The translations under genes and the position numbers were made by a program. Source: Methanobrevibacter sp. (GTDB taxonomy: Archaea; Methanobacteriota; Methanobacteria; Methanobacteriales; Methanobacteriaceae). From it: a stretch of 64,000 nt of DNA. The stretch's first letter is position 1; every line of letters starts with the position of its first letter. Under the pieces are notes generated by a model. That model was not told where the DNA came from and searched no databases. It saw only the letters and a list, made by a program, of their open reading frames with translations. The stretch covers positions 57,074 through 121,073 of the forward strand of contig NZ_JAFRSC010000016.1 in assembly GCF_017427765.1 (NCBI RefSeq). The letters are read 5' to 3'. Shown one piece after another: positions 1 through 8,497 of this stretch.

Positions 1-118
1 CACATGTTACTGTTATGATTGGTATTTCAACACCGTCTTCCATGAGCTTTTTACGTGTTGGTCTTGGCAGTTCTTCAGGCATTAAGTCTGCTACATTAAC
101 ATAAAAATCTGGATTCAT
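1..118 (-). CDS. hypothetical element protein, N-terminal part only
   Basis: The reading frame starts at ATG 118 and runs off the left edge of the window after 39 codons (MNPDFYVNVADLMPEEL...). GAGGTCAC lies just upstream as a plausible ribosome binding site. It continues the minus-strand gene series of the integrated element. I do not recognise a family in the visible part. Confidence 0.55.
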   Translation of the reverse strand, partial: MNPDFYVNVADLMPEELPRPTRKKLMEDGVEIPIITVTC

Positions 119-126
119 ATGTGACC

Positions 127-462
127 TCACTTTTTTTCTTTGAAATGGAATTTCCAAACATGTTTCACATTATATTCAATACGTGAGACTTCTTCTCCAG
201 TTATTGGAGTTAATATTTCCTGGTGGTGTATCATGATACATTGGACTTGGAATGTTTTTTCGAAGTCACGTAAATGTTTTTCAAATGCCATGGTGGTTGT
301 GATTGTGAAGTGATCCATTGTTAATGTGTCGATTAAGTCGATTGGTTGCATTAACATTAATCCTTCATGTTCACGGAACCATTCATCTACTGCTGTTTTA
401 AATGCTAAGTCTTTGCTTAGCAAGTCACTTTTTGCGTCTAAATATTCGCTATATAAACTCAT
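127..462 (-). CDS. hypothetical protein of integrated element, 111 aa
   Basis: Small soluble-looking protein with no signal peptide or membrane segment. The start is well placed behind AGGTGAT at about 6 nt. It sits 8 nt upstream of the partial gene at the left edge and 4 nt after the next gene, so it is clearly part of the same transcript. The middle contains alternating hydrophobic stretches (FTITTTMAFEKHLRDFEKTF) that suggest a small alpha/beta fold. I recognise no family. It may belong to a late module whose rest lies outside the window. Confidence 0.6.
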   Translation of the reverse strand: MSLYSEYLDAKSDLLSKDLAFKTAVDEWFREHEGLMLMQPIDLIDTLTMDHFTITTTMAFEKHLRDFEKTFQVQCIMIHHQEILTPITGEEVSRIEYNVKHVWKFHFKEKK

Positions 463-466
463 CTAA

Positions 467-1096
467 TCACCTTTTCCATTTTTTAAATCTTACTCGGTCT
501 CCAATGCTTAGGAATTGAACAAATCCGGTTTCACGGTCATTGCGGACAGAGTCATGTAATCTTTCGTAAACCTCTTCAGTAACAGTTAGACTTGTATTGT
601 TTGGACTGGCTTCTTTTAAAGCATCATAGAAACTTGTGCTGACACACATGCTGTCTGTGAAATCATTGTTGATTGTTAAATCAAGTCTTACTGTTTCCCA
701 ACTGTTGTGTCTTTGGAATTCTACTACTGCAAGGTCATCGTATCTGAGGTCATTGTAGTTTTTCCAGTTATTTGGTTCGTAGGTGTAAATCCATTTTTCT
801 TTGAATCCATCACCATAATTGTTATCCGTTTTAACTACTTCTTTTCGGATATTGTTTAATTTGCATTGGAAGTGTTTGCAGAATGTTTCATGCCATTTAC
901 TGGTCCATGTATTTTCTCCTTTTACTTCAACTTCTAAATAGAAATTGTATCCATGATATGCTGCATATGCTTCTATCCAAATGTTTATCATTTCTGGTTC
1001 ACCGTCTTCGGTTTCCCAGAATCTTCTTTCAAAGTCTTGTATTTCATTGTGAAGTTGTCTGATGGAATCATTTAATTGCAGGAAGTAATCACTCAT
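467..1096 (-). CDS. hypothetical protein of integrated element, 209 aa
   Basis: Acidic, aromatic-rich protein (many W, Y and D/E) without membrane segments. The start is preceded by GAGGTGA. It is packed between neighbours with gaps of 4 and 7 nt, which supports co-transcription. The C-terminal end (FLSIGDRVRFKKWKR) is strongly basic, and the IGDRVRFK stretch looks like a small beta strand of an SH3-like or OB-like tail, which is only an impression. No family recognised. Confidence 0.6.
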   Translation of the reverse strand: MSDYFLQLNDSIRQLHNEIQDFERRFWETEDGEPEMINIWIEAYAAYHGYNFYLEVEVKGENTWTSKWHETFCKHFQCKLNNIRKEVVKTDNNYGDGFKEKWIYTYEPNNWKNYNDLRYDDLAVVEFQRHNSWETVRLDLTINNDFTDSMCVSTSFYDALKEASPNNTSLTVTEEVYERLHDSVRNDRETGFVQFLSIGDRVRFKKWKR

Positions 1097-1103
1097 AGAT
1101 ATT

Positions 1104-1226
1104 TCACCTCGGACTCCATATCCAACAACTGCCTACTTTTTCTATTAGATCATCTCTCAGTACACATTGGGTTTTATCATAACAATGTTTACAATTAAGA
1201 CATGATTTTGAGTCATTATTCTTCAT
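1104..1226 (-). CDS. cysteine-rich micro-protein, 40 aa
   Basis: A longer ATG-less extension is open to 1343, but the likely start is ATG 1226, directly behind AGGTG. This gives a 40-residue protein with five cysteines (C9, C12, C15, C21, C33) in a CxxCxxC cluster, which looks like a small metal-binding knuckle. The start overlaps the end of the upstream gene by 11 nt, a normal arrangement in this element. Function unknown. The extension to 1343 is mostly a shadow of the upstream gene in another frame. Confidence 0.5.
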   Translation of the reverse strand: MKNNDSKSCLNCKHCYDKTQCVLRDDLIEKVGSCWIWSPR

Positions 1227-1566
1227 TAGGAACACCTTCTGTAATTCTGGAACCAAGATAAATCCCATTATCCAGTTCAAACCATTCATCAGATTCACTT
1301 GCAAGAATATCTTTAATGAAATCAGGCCGTTTATTTCCCTCATATTTCACTTGAATATACTTGCCTTCAATTTCATTAAATCCTCTGAGGCCTAATAACT
1401 CTAATAGCATTGGGATTTTAATTGGATTCAATTCAACAATGCATTCTCCTTTTGTGCTTAATTTCAATTCCATTTTAAGTTTAAAATCTTTACCATCTGC
1501 TAAGTCAGGGCTGAAGAAACCAAGCCAGCAACTGGTTATTCTTGCATTACAGATTGTGGTAGTCAT
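1216..1566 (-). CDS. hypothetical protein of integrated element, 116 aa
   Basis: Starts with MTTTICNARITSCW behind GGAGATGAAAC and overlaps the preceding gene by 4 nt (ATGA), the hallmark of coupled translation. The sequence alternates short beta-type stretches (LKMELKLSTKGECIVELNPI) with a helix, consistent with a small alpha/beta fold. No family recognised. The region on the opposite strand is open for 81 codons but is a shadow. Confidence 0.6.
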   Translation of the reverse strand: MTTTICNARITSCWLGFFSPDLADGKDFKLKMELKLSTKGECIVELNPIKIPMLLELLGLRGFNEIEGKYIQVKYEGNKRPDFIKDILASESDEWFELDNGIYLGSRITEGVPNEE

Positions 1567-1913
1567 TGTTTCATCTCCAATTGTAACACGTACTTTTCAA
1601 AGCTAATGCGATTATCAATTAACTCTAAATCCTTACGGATGAGACTAGTGTTCTGTTTAGCTAATTCATAATCATCAGTTAACTCATTATAGGTTTCATC
1701 AATGTGTGCTTGAATCTGCTTTTCAGTTGGAGCTTTTGATAACTCATATTCTTCTTTAACCTTATCAGGATGTAATCTAACTTCATTACTTTTGTGAAGT
1801 AAGTCTAATTTCAATGATGTTTCACTATTCACCGCATCTTTTAATTCTTTGATTTTAGCTTCTTTCTCATCTAATAACTTTAAATAATCTCTAAACTTAT
1901 CTACTGTAGACAT
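1563..1913 (-). CDS. coiled-coil protein of integrated element, 116 aa
   Basis: The protein is almost entirely charged helix (KLLDEKEAKIKELKDAV and similar), so a coiled coil is likely across most of its length. The start follows GGAGTGAT. It overlaps the next gene by 4 nt and lies 1 nt after the membrane-anchored protein gene upstream. Phages use such proteins as scaffolds, tail components or regulators, but nothing here decides between these. Confidence 0.6.
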   Translation of the reverse strand: MSTVDKFRDYLKLLDEKEAKIKELKDAVNSETSLKLDLLHKSNEVRLHPDKVKEEYELSKAPTEKQIQAHIDETYNELTDDYELAKQNTSLIRKDLELIDNRISFEKYVLQLEMKQ

Positions 1914-1914
1914 C

Positions 1915-2439
1915 TTATATCACTCCATAAAGATGTAAAGTATTCGCAATTGCAATCAAAACCATAAGTATAGTAATACACATGAAAACAGTAACTATAA
2001 TATCCCCATACTTGTAATGGAAAGAATCTTCAAATTTCATTTCCATTATTTCCAAACAGATTGCAACTTTCTCATATAATGTTTTCTCCTGGTCTTTTGT
2101 GATGACTTCACGATATTCATCTGGTGCCTCAGTACCCAAATAAACCACTAATTCAGATGGTGCATTTTCCAAGTATTTTTTAGCGTCACGTGCAAATACC
2201 ATGAAACTTTTACAACCTAGACCACCATCCCATCCTAAAGAAGAAAAGGTATTGGAGAGTTTATCTTTTTCTGGGGATAATAATATTACACTTTCCTCTT
2301 TTTTAGAGGAGGGATTGTAACTGATTATCCCGTAGATTTCTGTATTGAATTTAACAAGTTTGAATGCCAGATTGTCATTCATTTCCTGTGATTCAATAGT
2401 TGTATACTCGTCTGGAACATATTCAATTTTCATAGTCAT
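1915..2439 (-). CDS. C-terminally membrane-anchored hypothetical protein, 174 aa
   Basis: I place the start at ATG 2439 rather than the first possible codon at 2460, because AAGGAGTTGATCC, one base from a full anti-16S match, ends 2 nt before it. The body is acidic and soluble. The last 30 residues (IIVTVFMCITILMVLIAIAN) form one strong transmembrane segment, making a tail-anchored protein with its bulk in the cytoplasm. It overlaps the upstream gene by 17 nt. No family recognised. Confidence 0.6.
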   Translation of the reverse strand: MTMKIEYVPDEYTTIESQEMNDNLAFKLVKFNTEIYGIISYNPSSKKEESVILLSPEKDKLSNTFSSLGWDGGLGCKSFMVFARDAKKYLENAPSELVVYLGTEAPDEYREVITKDQEKTLYEKVAICLEIMEMKFEDSFHYKYGDIIVTVFMCITILMVLIAIANTLHLYGVI

Positions 2440-2740
2440 ATGGATCAACTCCTTTAACATGATATTTTGGGAAATCTTTTAGTTCAATGAAATCATAGTC
2501 TTCGATTAATACTTTTTTGATGTCTCTCATTAGGGCCTCGTCAATGCTGTATTCCCAGATGCTTTTAACTCCGTTGAATGTGTCCATTATTTCATGGTTT
2601 TTGCTGGTGAAATTGATTAGTTTGTTTCTGATGGTGTTGCAGATGTTTTCAAATTCTATTTCTGGGTAGTGTTTTTCATGAGCAAGTAGTATTCTTCGGT
2701 TTTCATGAATGTCTCCTTCCCATAAGCAATAAACAAACAT
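2423..2740 (-). CDS. hypothetical protein of integrated element, 105 aa
   Basis: Acidic helical protein. Its ATG overlaps the TAA of the HNH gene by one base (TAATG), which implies translational coupling to that gene. No membrane segment and no motif that I recognise. Confidence 0.6.
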   Translation of the reverse strand: MFVYCLWEGDIHENRRILLAHEKHYPEIEFENICNTIRNKLINFTSKNHEIMDTFNGVKSIWEYSIDEALMRDIKKVLIEDYDFIELKDFPKYHVKGVDPYDYEN

Positions 2741-4185
2741 TATCTCACCCCATACTTTCTAACAAACTCCACTAAATCTCGTGGATTAATATTCTTCAAA
2801 CCATAAATAGAGTGATACTTGTCATGGCAGAATTTACATAAAGCAATACCATTAGAGAGATCAGTAGCTAATTCAGGATGTTCTGCATAACCAAATTGAT
2901 GATGTGCTTCCAAATGTTTATCCAAACCACAACATTGGCAAACTTTGTCTCTTTTAATAATTGCATTTCTCCATTTATCATACCCTGGAGTTTCTTGGTT
3001 ACGGTTGGTTGATAGATTATTGTTTTCTGGGAAGGAGATTATCTCCATTTTAGAAATTAATAAAGGTCTTGATTCATTAGGGAAATATTTTGCTAATATT
3101 TTAACATCACATATGTTTTCCCATTTATCAAAATCTGCAATATCATCAAGTAACAATCCTTTAATTTCTTTATTCGTATCCACATCATAGATTATACATG
3201 ATTGAACATAGTCTCCTTCATCAATACCTGACCACACGGAAATTCTTTTATCATTTTTTTGAACGCGTGATGGTTTACGAATATCTTTAATTTTACAATA
3301 CATCCAAAACTTTGGAGAATTAATAAAAGTTAGTCTTAAATCAAATTCTTTCAGTGTTGTTTCATGAATAAACTCCTCCATTTTAATCCTTTTATCCATA
3401 TCATACAATTGATACTCAGTATTCCATTTCTCACAAATACTGTCATCATAAAACCACGTATTATATTTTTTAAATAAATTAAATTGATATTCTAATTCCT
3501 TTTTACAAAATTTAAGAAGCCTTTTATATTCCCCATAGTTTATAGAATTAATTAATTTCTCAAATAATTCTTCAAATGTATAATTTTTTGGAATAAGTAT
3601 CTTTTGAGAATGGGAATCATCAGTTACTTGATAACATAAATTCAATTTATCATGGGGATACATAACTCCAAAATAAGACATCACATTATGTATGGATACA
3701 GCAAGATTATCATATGAATTCCAAAAAGGATTACATAATTTGGATTCATAAATATATTTCATTCTTCTTGGACCTATATCATTTTTAAATGATACCCAGT
3801 CATCAGTTGTCAAGTAATGCCTTGAAACAATTATGTCCCTCATCAGCTTTGGATTGATTCCATCAATTACTTCATTACCTATCAACCACTGAATATTCTG
3901 TTTTAAATGGTAATAATTATCAAATAATTTTGATGTTTTTAAAATAGATTCCGGAAAAGAATAACCAAGCTTATCACATAGTTCATTGAATAATTGAGGA
4001 GTTTTGAAAAGAGGAAAATCTTCTTGTCTGAACATTGCTTCTATATCATCCCAATTATTTACTGAAGGATAATAGTACACTACTGAACAATAATCTGGCT
4101 CATTATCTAAACCATGCCCACAGATTAAATCATCATCCACCTTCTTAAATTCCCAATGGTCTATCTTAAAAGCAGTTTCATTCAT
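2740..4185 (-). CDS. HNH endonuclease-domain protein, 481 aa
   Basis: The last 80 residues form a clear HNH nuclease. A CQCC knuckle is followed by LEAHHQFGYAEHPE, which carries the histidine pair, then NGIALCKFCHDKYH, which carries the asparagine, second CxxC and final histidine. The first 390 residues are helical, rich in aromatic and charged residues, and match no family I know. The gene lies between an ERCC4-type nuclease and small element genes. It could be a packaging or recombination nuclease, a homing-type enzyme, or a defence effector; context does not decide. Start behind GGTG at 4185. Confidence is high for the HNH domain and low for the role. Confidence 0.8.
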   Translation of the reverse strand: MNETAFKIDHWEFKKVDDDLICGHGLDNEPDYCSVVYYYPSVNNWDDIEAMFRQEDFPLFKTPQLFNELCDKLGYSFPESILKTSKLFDNYYHLKQNIQWLIGNEVIDGINPKLMRDIIVSRHYLTTDDWVSFKNDIGPRRMKYIYESKLCNPFWNSYDNLAVSIHNVMSYFGVMYPHDKLNLCYQVTDDSHSQKILIPKNYTFEELFEKLINSINYGEYKRLLKFCKKELEYQFNLFKKYNTWFYDDSICEKWNTEYQLYDMDKRIKMEEFIHETTLKEFDLRLTFINSPKFWMYCKIKDIRKPSRVQKNDKRISVWSGIDEGDYVQSCIIYDVDTNKEIKGLLLDDIADFDKWENICDVKILAKYFPNESRPLLISKMEIISFPENNNLSTNRNQETPGYDKWRNAIIKRDKVCQCCGLDKHLEAHHQFGYAEHPELATDLSNGIALCKFCHDKYHSIYGLKNINPRDLVEFVRKYGVR

Positions 4186-4201
4186 AATTTAACACCATCC
4201 A

Positions 4202-4915
4202 TTAAATTAAAGGCTCACCATTTAGAACTTTAATTACTCGTTCGGCTTGTTCCTTTTTAATCCCACATTCAATTAAAATATTAACATTCAAATTTAACAC
4301 ATGAGGGATTGTGGTAATCCTTGTTTTTTGAATAATCTTTTTTATCTGTCCTTCACTCAACTCGTGAGTGGCCCATAACATATTATGAGCATAATTATAA
4401 TTCTTTTTCATTTTATTCCGTGGAGGTTGAATAATATGATGTGCATTTAAACAAAACATGTGAATAATAGACTCCCAGCACCTACGGTAATCTGGTGCAA
4501 ACATTATATTCACTTTATCTCCAAATCTAACTACTCCTTTATATAGATCATCAGCATTGTACAACCATTCATATTCTTCAGGAGTGCATCTGACCAATAA
4601 CATCTTAGATTTATAATCACTCATATGCATATTTTCAACATATCTTGTTAATTCCCCACTTCTACAATCTTGTTTAAAATTCTCAAATTCCTTGAATTCG
4701 ACAATGCAATTTTCAAAAGCAAAATCCCCAATTTCTAAATTATTGTCGAATTCTATAAATTTAAGTTGATTGAACCCTTTTTTCTTTGATTTTCCTCTTT
4801 TTAACTTTAAATAATAATTTCTAAATAATCTGCTCCTATCATATTTTCCGCCTTTTTCTCTTGCATCAATATAAATAGTGTTCTTCCTCAAATCATTGAA
4901 ATTCAAATCTTTCAT
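4202..4915 (-). CDS. ERCC4-type (XPF/Mus81 family) nuclease, 237 aa
   Basis: The N-terminal half carries the ERCC4 nuclease signature: IYIDARE at residues 14-20, GDF at 63-65 and VEFKEF at 72-77, standing for the family GDxnERKxxxD metal-binding core with Phe in place of the central Arg. The last 50 residues (IPHVLNLNVNILIECGIKKEQAERV) look like a helix-hairpin-helix end. Family members cut branched or flapped DNA. In a replicating element it could process recombination or replication forks beside the ATPase and annealing protein. AGGTGGA precedes the start, and the gene directly follows the 128-aa gene with no gap. Confidence 0.75.
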   Translation of the reverse strand: MKDLNFNDLRKNTIYIDAREKGGKYDRSRLFRNYYLKLKRGKSKKKGFNQLKFIEFDNNLEIGDFAFENCIVEFKEFENFKQDCRSGELTRYVENMHMSDYKSKMLLVRCTPEEYEWLYNADDLYKGVVRFGDKVNIMFAPDYRRCWESIIHMFCLNAHHIIQPPRNKMKKNYNYAHNMLWATHELSEGQIKKIIQKTRITTIPHVLNLNVNILIECGIKKEQAERVIKVLNGEPLI

Positions 4916-5302
4916 TTAGAATCCACCTTTTTTTGTTTTCAATTCATCTAATTTCTTATAATGCCCATTAATTTTCTTTTTTAACACAGCCCTTGTAATA
5001 CGATTCCTTTTAGGACTAAAATTAACATATAATTCATCATAATCCTTTTCTGGAAACTCTTCCTTCAAATCTAATGCATCATCATAAATATCCGCAAGGT
5101 ATCCAACATAATCGTATATCGCACTGATTTCACCGCGTAATCTTTGGAATTCTTTATCTAATATGCAATGCTGTGGATGAGTGCATAACTCATGACCAAC
5201 TCCAGGACAATAGTAACAAGTGAATTCATCAACAGTTTTATTGTGAATTCTATCCCATTTTTGTTGGGAAATTTCCTTGTTGATTTTTTTATAGTCAATC
5301 AT
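4916..5302 (-). CDS. putative zinc-binding hypothetical protein, 128 aa
   Basis: The frame is open to a TTG at 5314, but GGTGGAG directly precedes ATG 5302, which I take as the start. A cluster CYYCPGVGHELCTHPQHC near residue 30 offers several Cys and His ligands for zinc. A long helix with acidic residues and a basic tail (KKKINGHYKKLDELKTKK) follow. The gene is first downstream of the iteron region and is translationally close to the ERCC4 nuclease gene, so a DNA transaction is plausible but unproven. Confidence 0.6.
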   Translation of the reverse strand: MIDYKKINKEISQQKWDRIHNKTVDEFTCYYCPGVGHELCTHPQHCILDKEFQRLRGEISAIYDYVGYLADIYDDALDLKEEFPEKDYDELYVNFSPKRNRITRAVLKKKINGHYKKLDELKTKKGGF

Positions 5303-5323
5303 AATCTCCACCAAATATGTTTA

Positions 5324-5732
5324 AGCGACAAGTTAGCGACAAAAATATGTTGTCGTTTTCAAAGTTCTTTAAAAGTCTTAATCAAACAAAATAAGACTTG
5401 TACTGCCTTGTTTCATAATGGTTAAATTATAGCGACAAACCAAAAGTTTTAGCGACAACCCCATAAACAAGACCATACAAACACTTACAAGTCAAACCAA
5501 GACCATACAATCATTATCCAAAATTTGAGCGACAAAAATTTTCCAGAACATACAAGACAACAAAGTCAATTGTTGAATTTTGTCGTTGTCAAAATTTTTG
5601 TCGCTATAAAAAAACTCAAAAATTGAATAATCCTTTAAAATCCTCCTTTCGATAAACAAAGCAATAATATCATTTTTCCACATATTGATTATAGCGACAA
5701 ACCCATTTGTCGCCTTATGTCGCTTTGTCGCT
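5324..5732. repeat. iteron cluster (AGCGACAA), candidate replication origin
   Basis: Within the 499-nt gap between two element genes, AGCGACAA or its complement occurs exactly eight times: plus strand at 5324, 5335, 5431, 5451, 5528 and 5693, minus strand at 5598 and 5725. There are also variants at 5350, 5580, 5707 and 5718. Two copies form a perfect 15-bp inverted repeat (5528-5542 and 5591-5605). A second short repeat, GACCATACAA, occurs at 5471 and 5501. Iterons next to a replication ATPase gene are typical of origins or of replication-initiator operators. The spacing is irregular and both orientations occur. Confidence 0.6.
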
Positions 5733-5801
5733 AAACATAAAAGACAATGAAATCAAAGCCTATATCATCAACAAAGCAACCCTATCTGCGAAAAACCATA
5801 T

Positions 5802-7547
5802 TTAATCATCAAAGTCAACCCAAAATGGTTTAACAACATCATCACTTTGGTTTAAAATACTAACCTCCTCATCATACACGTTATCATGCAAAATAATGTT
5901 CTCAACAATATCTTCAGGATACTCATACTCCAAATGTTTAACAGTAAACTCAGATAATGAAAACAAATTACTCCAATCCGCAGCAACATCACTGGAACTG
6001 CCCATCAATGCATACATATTACTACGAGAAGATTTTCCAACAACTTTCAAATAACCCTCACGATTCAACTCACTAAAATAACGTTGAAGTGATCTCTTAT
6101 TCAAATGAACATTACCCTTCTCATAATAATCATTAACAGTAAATCCAAAATCTAATGCTTCTTCAAATTTAGTATCAGGTTGATAATCCCATTCCCCGTC
6201 ATGTTCAATAATATCCTTATAGATTTCAGTAGCTTTTTTAGACAAATTATGAGTAATACTTGCTTTATATGTGCTAAATAAGCTAACAAAATACTGGATA
6301 TCTTCAGGTTGTGTGAAAATAATATTCTGATTATTAACATTAAAAACAGGACGTCCAATACTATTGAAAGCAGTTATCACCTTCAAGATACCATTATACT
6401 TATCATAATCCCTTTTATAAAATTCAGATTCTCCAATGAACTTGAGAATAGATTCAGAATAAGGATTAACAATAATAATATCTGAAAATTTATACCTTAA
6501 ACCTAAAACCATGCTTTGAACACATGATTTCAAATCCAACATTGACTGGTAAATTTGCTCTGTTTTACTTCCTTTTAATTCTAAACAAGATTTTTGAGCA
6601 TTGAAGATTTTCCGATTATCTGTTCTTGGAGTGAAAATAAAACTACGAGACAACTCTTGACTATCAAAATCATAATTAGAGACAGTAGTGTAAGTTAAAC
6701 AAGGAAATCCTTTTAAAACTAAATCAACTACCTCGAATTCCCCATCAACTTTAATAGTAATAGGCCTGACCAAATGTCCATCAGTTTGCAATTCTTTAAG
6801 AAGATTTTTTGTTTCTTCAACTTCATCTTGGTCGCTGCTTCCTCCCATATCCCCATACACTACGATTTTACCATCATAATAATAAGGATTGGATTCAGCA
6901 CGACGGAACATTGCAGGAAGTGTAGGTTTCTTTTCATAGATTACAAATTCAGGAGGAATCATTGACAAGGCCGTATTCTCAACAAATGTTTTTCCTGAAG
7001 AACCTTCACCTAAACCAATAACAGATATTGGATTTTTTAGAATAACTTGACTACAGTAACAAAGGAATGTAATCATTGTGTTAATACGTTCCCCTGCAGT
7101 ATACCAATCGGTTAAACTAGCAATATATAATAAAGGATTATCTTTAGTTTCAAAGAGACTTAGTCCTTTTTCATATTCTTGTTTGTTCTGAGCTAACTCA
7201 TCTTCTTCGTTTTGTTTTTGAACAGCTGTTTCAACTTCAACATATTCATCAACAAAACTTTCTAATGTTATTTTCAAATCACTGAAAATTTCAGTAATAG
7301 TGGTTTTGTTATACTTATTCTTTGGGTCAATGTGTTTTTTGATTTCTTTTCCAATAGTTGAATTTTCAGTTAATTCCAATGGAGTTTTACCATCCAATTT
7401 ACTGACTAATTTTTTGGATTTATCGTAAAAGAAATACTTACAGCCTTTTTTAAATGGAATTGGTTTTATAGTAAAACCATCTTCCATTTTAATACCATAA
7501 TCAAGATTCCATAACATTTCTGTTTCAGGTGCAGCTTCTAATCCCAT
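5802..7547 (-). CDS. replication helicase-like P-loop ATPase with C-terminal winged helix, 581 aa
   Basis: A Walker A motif GLGEGSSGKT is at residues 178-187 and a Walker B-like KIVVYGDMGG at 227-236. The region after it (GFPCLTYTTVSNYDFDSQELSRSFIFTPR) resembles the sensor and arginine part of AAA+ or superfamily 3 helicases. Near residues 490-520, LNKRSLQRYFSELNREGYL followed by SNMYAL looks like a winged helix. The N-terminal 130 residues are unassigned. Together this suggests a replicative helicase or initiator for the element, next to the iterons. The start at 7547 has GGAGGTGA nine nt upstream. It could also be a primase-helicase whose primase part has diverged. Confidence 0.65.
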   Translation of the reverse strand: MGLEAAPETEMLWNLDYGIKMEDGFTIKPIPFKKGCKYFFYDKSKKLVSKLDGKTPLELTENSTIGKEIKKHIDPKNKYNKTTITEIFSDLKITLESFVDEYVEVETAVQKQNEEDELAQNKQEYEKGLSLFETKDNPLLYIASLTDWYTAGERINTMITFLCYCSQVILKNPISVIGLGEGSSGKTFVENTALSMIPPEFVIYEKKPTLPAMFRRAESNPYYYDGKIVVYGDMGGSSDQDEVEETKNLLKELQTDGHLVRPITIKVDGEFEVVDLVLKGFPCLTYTTVSNYDFDSQELSRSFIFTPRTDNRKIFNAQKSCLELKGSKTEQIYQSMLDLKSCVQSMVLGLRYKFSDIIIVNPYSESILKFIGESEFYKRDYDKYNGILKVITAFNSIGRPVFNVNNQNIIFTQPEDIQYFVSLFSTYKASITHNLSKKATEIYKDIIEHDGEWDYQPDTKFEEALDFGFTVNDYYEKGNVHLNKRSLQRYFSELNREGYLKVVGKSSRSNMYALMGSSSDVAADWSNLFSLSEFTVKHLEYEYPEDIVENIILHDNVYDEEVSILNQSDDVVKPFWVDFDD

Positions 7548-7609
7548 AGTCCATTTTCACCTCCTGGTCCAGTCAATAAAATAAACAAATAAACCACCAA
7601 GAAAGGATG

Positions 7610-8164
7610 TTATTCAATCTTGGTGATTTTGAAAGTAGGATAATCAGAGTTATCGACTTCTACTTGTTCAATGGTGACTCTTTTACCATCAATGAAATCT
7701 GCAACATTTTTCAAATTGATTTTTTTGAAGATGTTAATTTCATCCCCAGTTTTTGGATCAATAAGTGACTTTGGGTCAATGATGTTCATGATTCCAGTTA
7801 ACCAGTTCCAGAGGTTTCTGTGGAAGTCAAATCTTTCAGTTGGTTTTTGAACACGGGTTGCAATACCATTGTCTTTGAATTTAGGACAGTTGAGGTAAAT
7901 GTCTAAGTATTCTCCAACTTCTGGTTCTTCATCTTCACCGAGGAATGGGTTTTCATGTTCGTCGATTAATCTGAAACGAATTTGTGAGTATTTTTTGACT
8001 TCGTCATCTCTTTCCACTATAGGGAATAATTCAACACTTGCTTCACCGCTGAAAGCTTGACCTGCTACCATATCAGATAAGTAGTATCTTTTGTAGTCTT
8101 CAAGGTCGTTTTCTTCTGTTCCAGTTTCCATTCCAAATAATTTAGTTAAATCAGTTTTTGCCAT
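7610..8164 (-). CDS. hypothetical replication-module protein, 184 aa
   Basis: Acidic protein with alternating beta-type stretches (SVELFPIVERDDEVKKYSQIRFRLIDEHENP) and a short C-terminal beta region. The first 20 residues (TDLTKLFGMETGTEEND) look flexible. It lies between the helicase-like gene and the putative annealing protein, the position where phages often carry a single-strand-binding or recombination-mediator protein, but I see no motif that proves this. Confidence 0.6.
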   Translation of the reverse strand: MAKTDLTKLFGMETGTEENDLEDYKRYYLSDMVAGQAFSGEASVELFPIVERDDEVKKYSQIRFRLIDEHENPFLGEDEEPEVGEYLDIYLNCPKFKDNGIATRVQKPTERFDFHRNLWNWLTGIMNIIDPKSLIDPKTGDEINIFKKINLKNVADFIDGKRVTIEQVEVDNSDYPTFKITKIE

Positions 8165-8170
8165 TGTTAC

Positions 8171-8449
8171 TCAATCCTTAAATAATTTTTTTAAAAGTTC
8201 ATTTCTTGTCTCAGTTAATTTTTCATTCATCAAATCCATGTCCATAACCATTATGGAGCAGATAGAATCTAAATCTAAACATTTAGTGGTTAAATGTTCA
8301 TCAGATTCAATTAAGATATCTCCACCTTGATGGGTTATTCTGTCTTGATTATTGCATGGAACGTTAGTACCACTAACTAATTCGAAAACCATTATCTGAT
8401 TTTCGTTTGTTAAGGTATTGTGCATTCTTTCAATGTTTTCATAGTCCAT
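8171..8449 (-). CDS. hypothetical protein of integrated element, 92 aa
   Basis: Small acidic protein with a helical C-terminal end (DLMNEKLTETRNELLKKLFKD). The start ATG 8449 follows GCGGATGTGAAAG, a sequence also present before the gene at 11557 and again at 12076-12087 with no gene behind it. Six nt separate it from the following gene. No family recognised. Confidence 0.55.
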   Translation of the reverse strand: MDYENIERMHNTLTNENQIMVFELVSGTNVPCNNQDRITHQGGDILIESDEHLTTKCLDLDSICSIMVMDMDLMNEKLTETRNELLKKLFKD

Positions 8450-8497
8450 TCTTCTTTCACATCCGCATAAAAAATTTAAAATAATAAGGGAGAAAGA

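Noticed and set aside
1361..1606. 81-codon plus-strand frame in the element
   Set aside because: Antisense to two overlapping well-placed genes; no ribosome binding site.
5492..5683. 63-codon minus-strand frame inside the iteron region
   Set aside because: It is AT-driven, has no ribosome binding site, and overlaps the iterons and inverted repeat; it has the composition of non-coding sequence.
5324..5732. Repeated AGCGACAA as a CRISPR array
   Set aside because: The unit is only 8 bp, occurs in both orientations and has irregular spacing, unlike CRISPR repeats and spacers.
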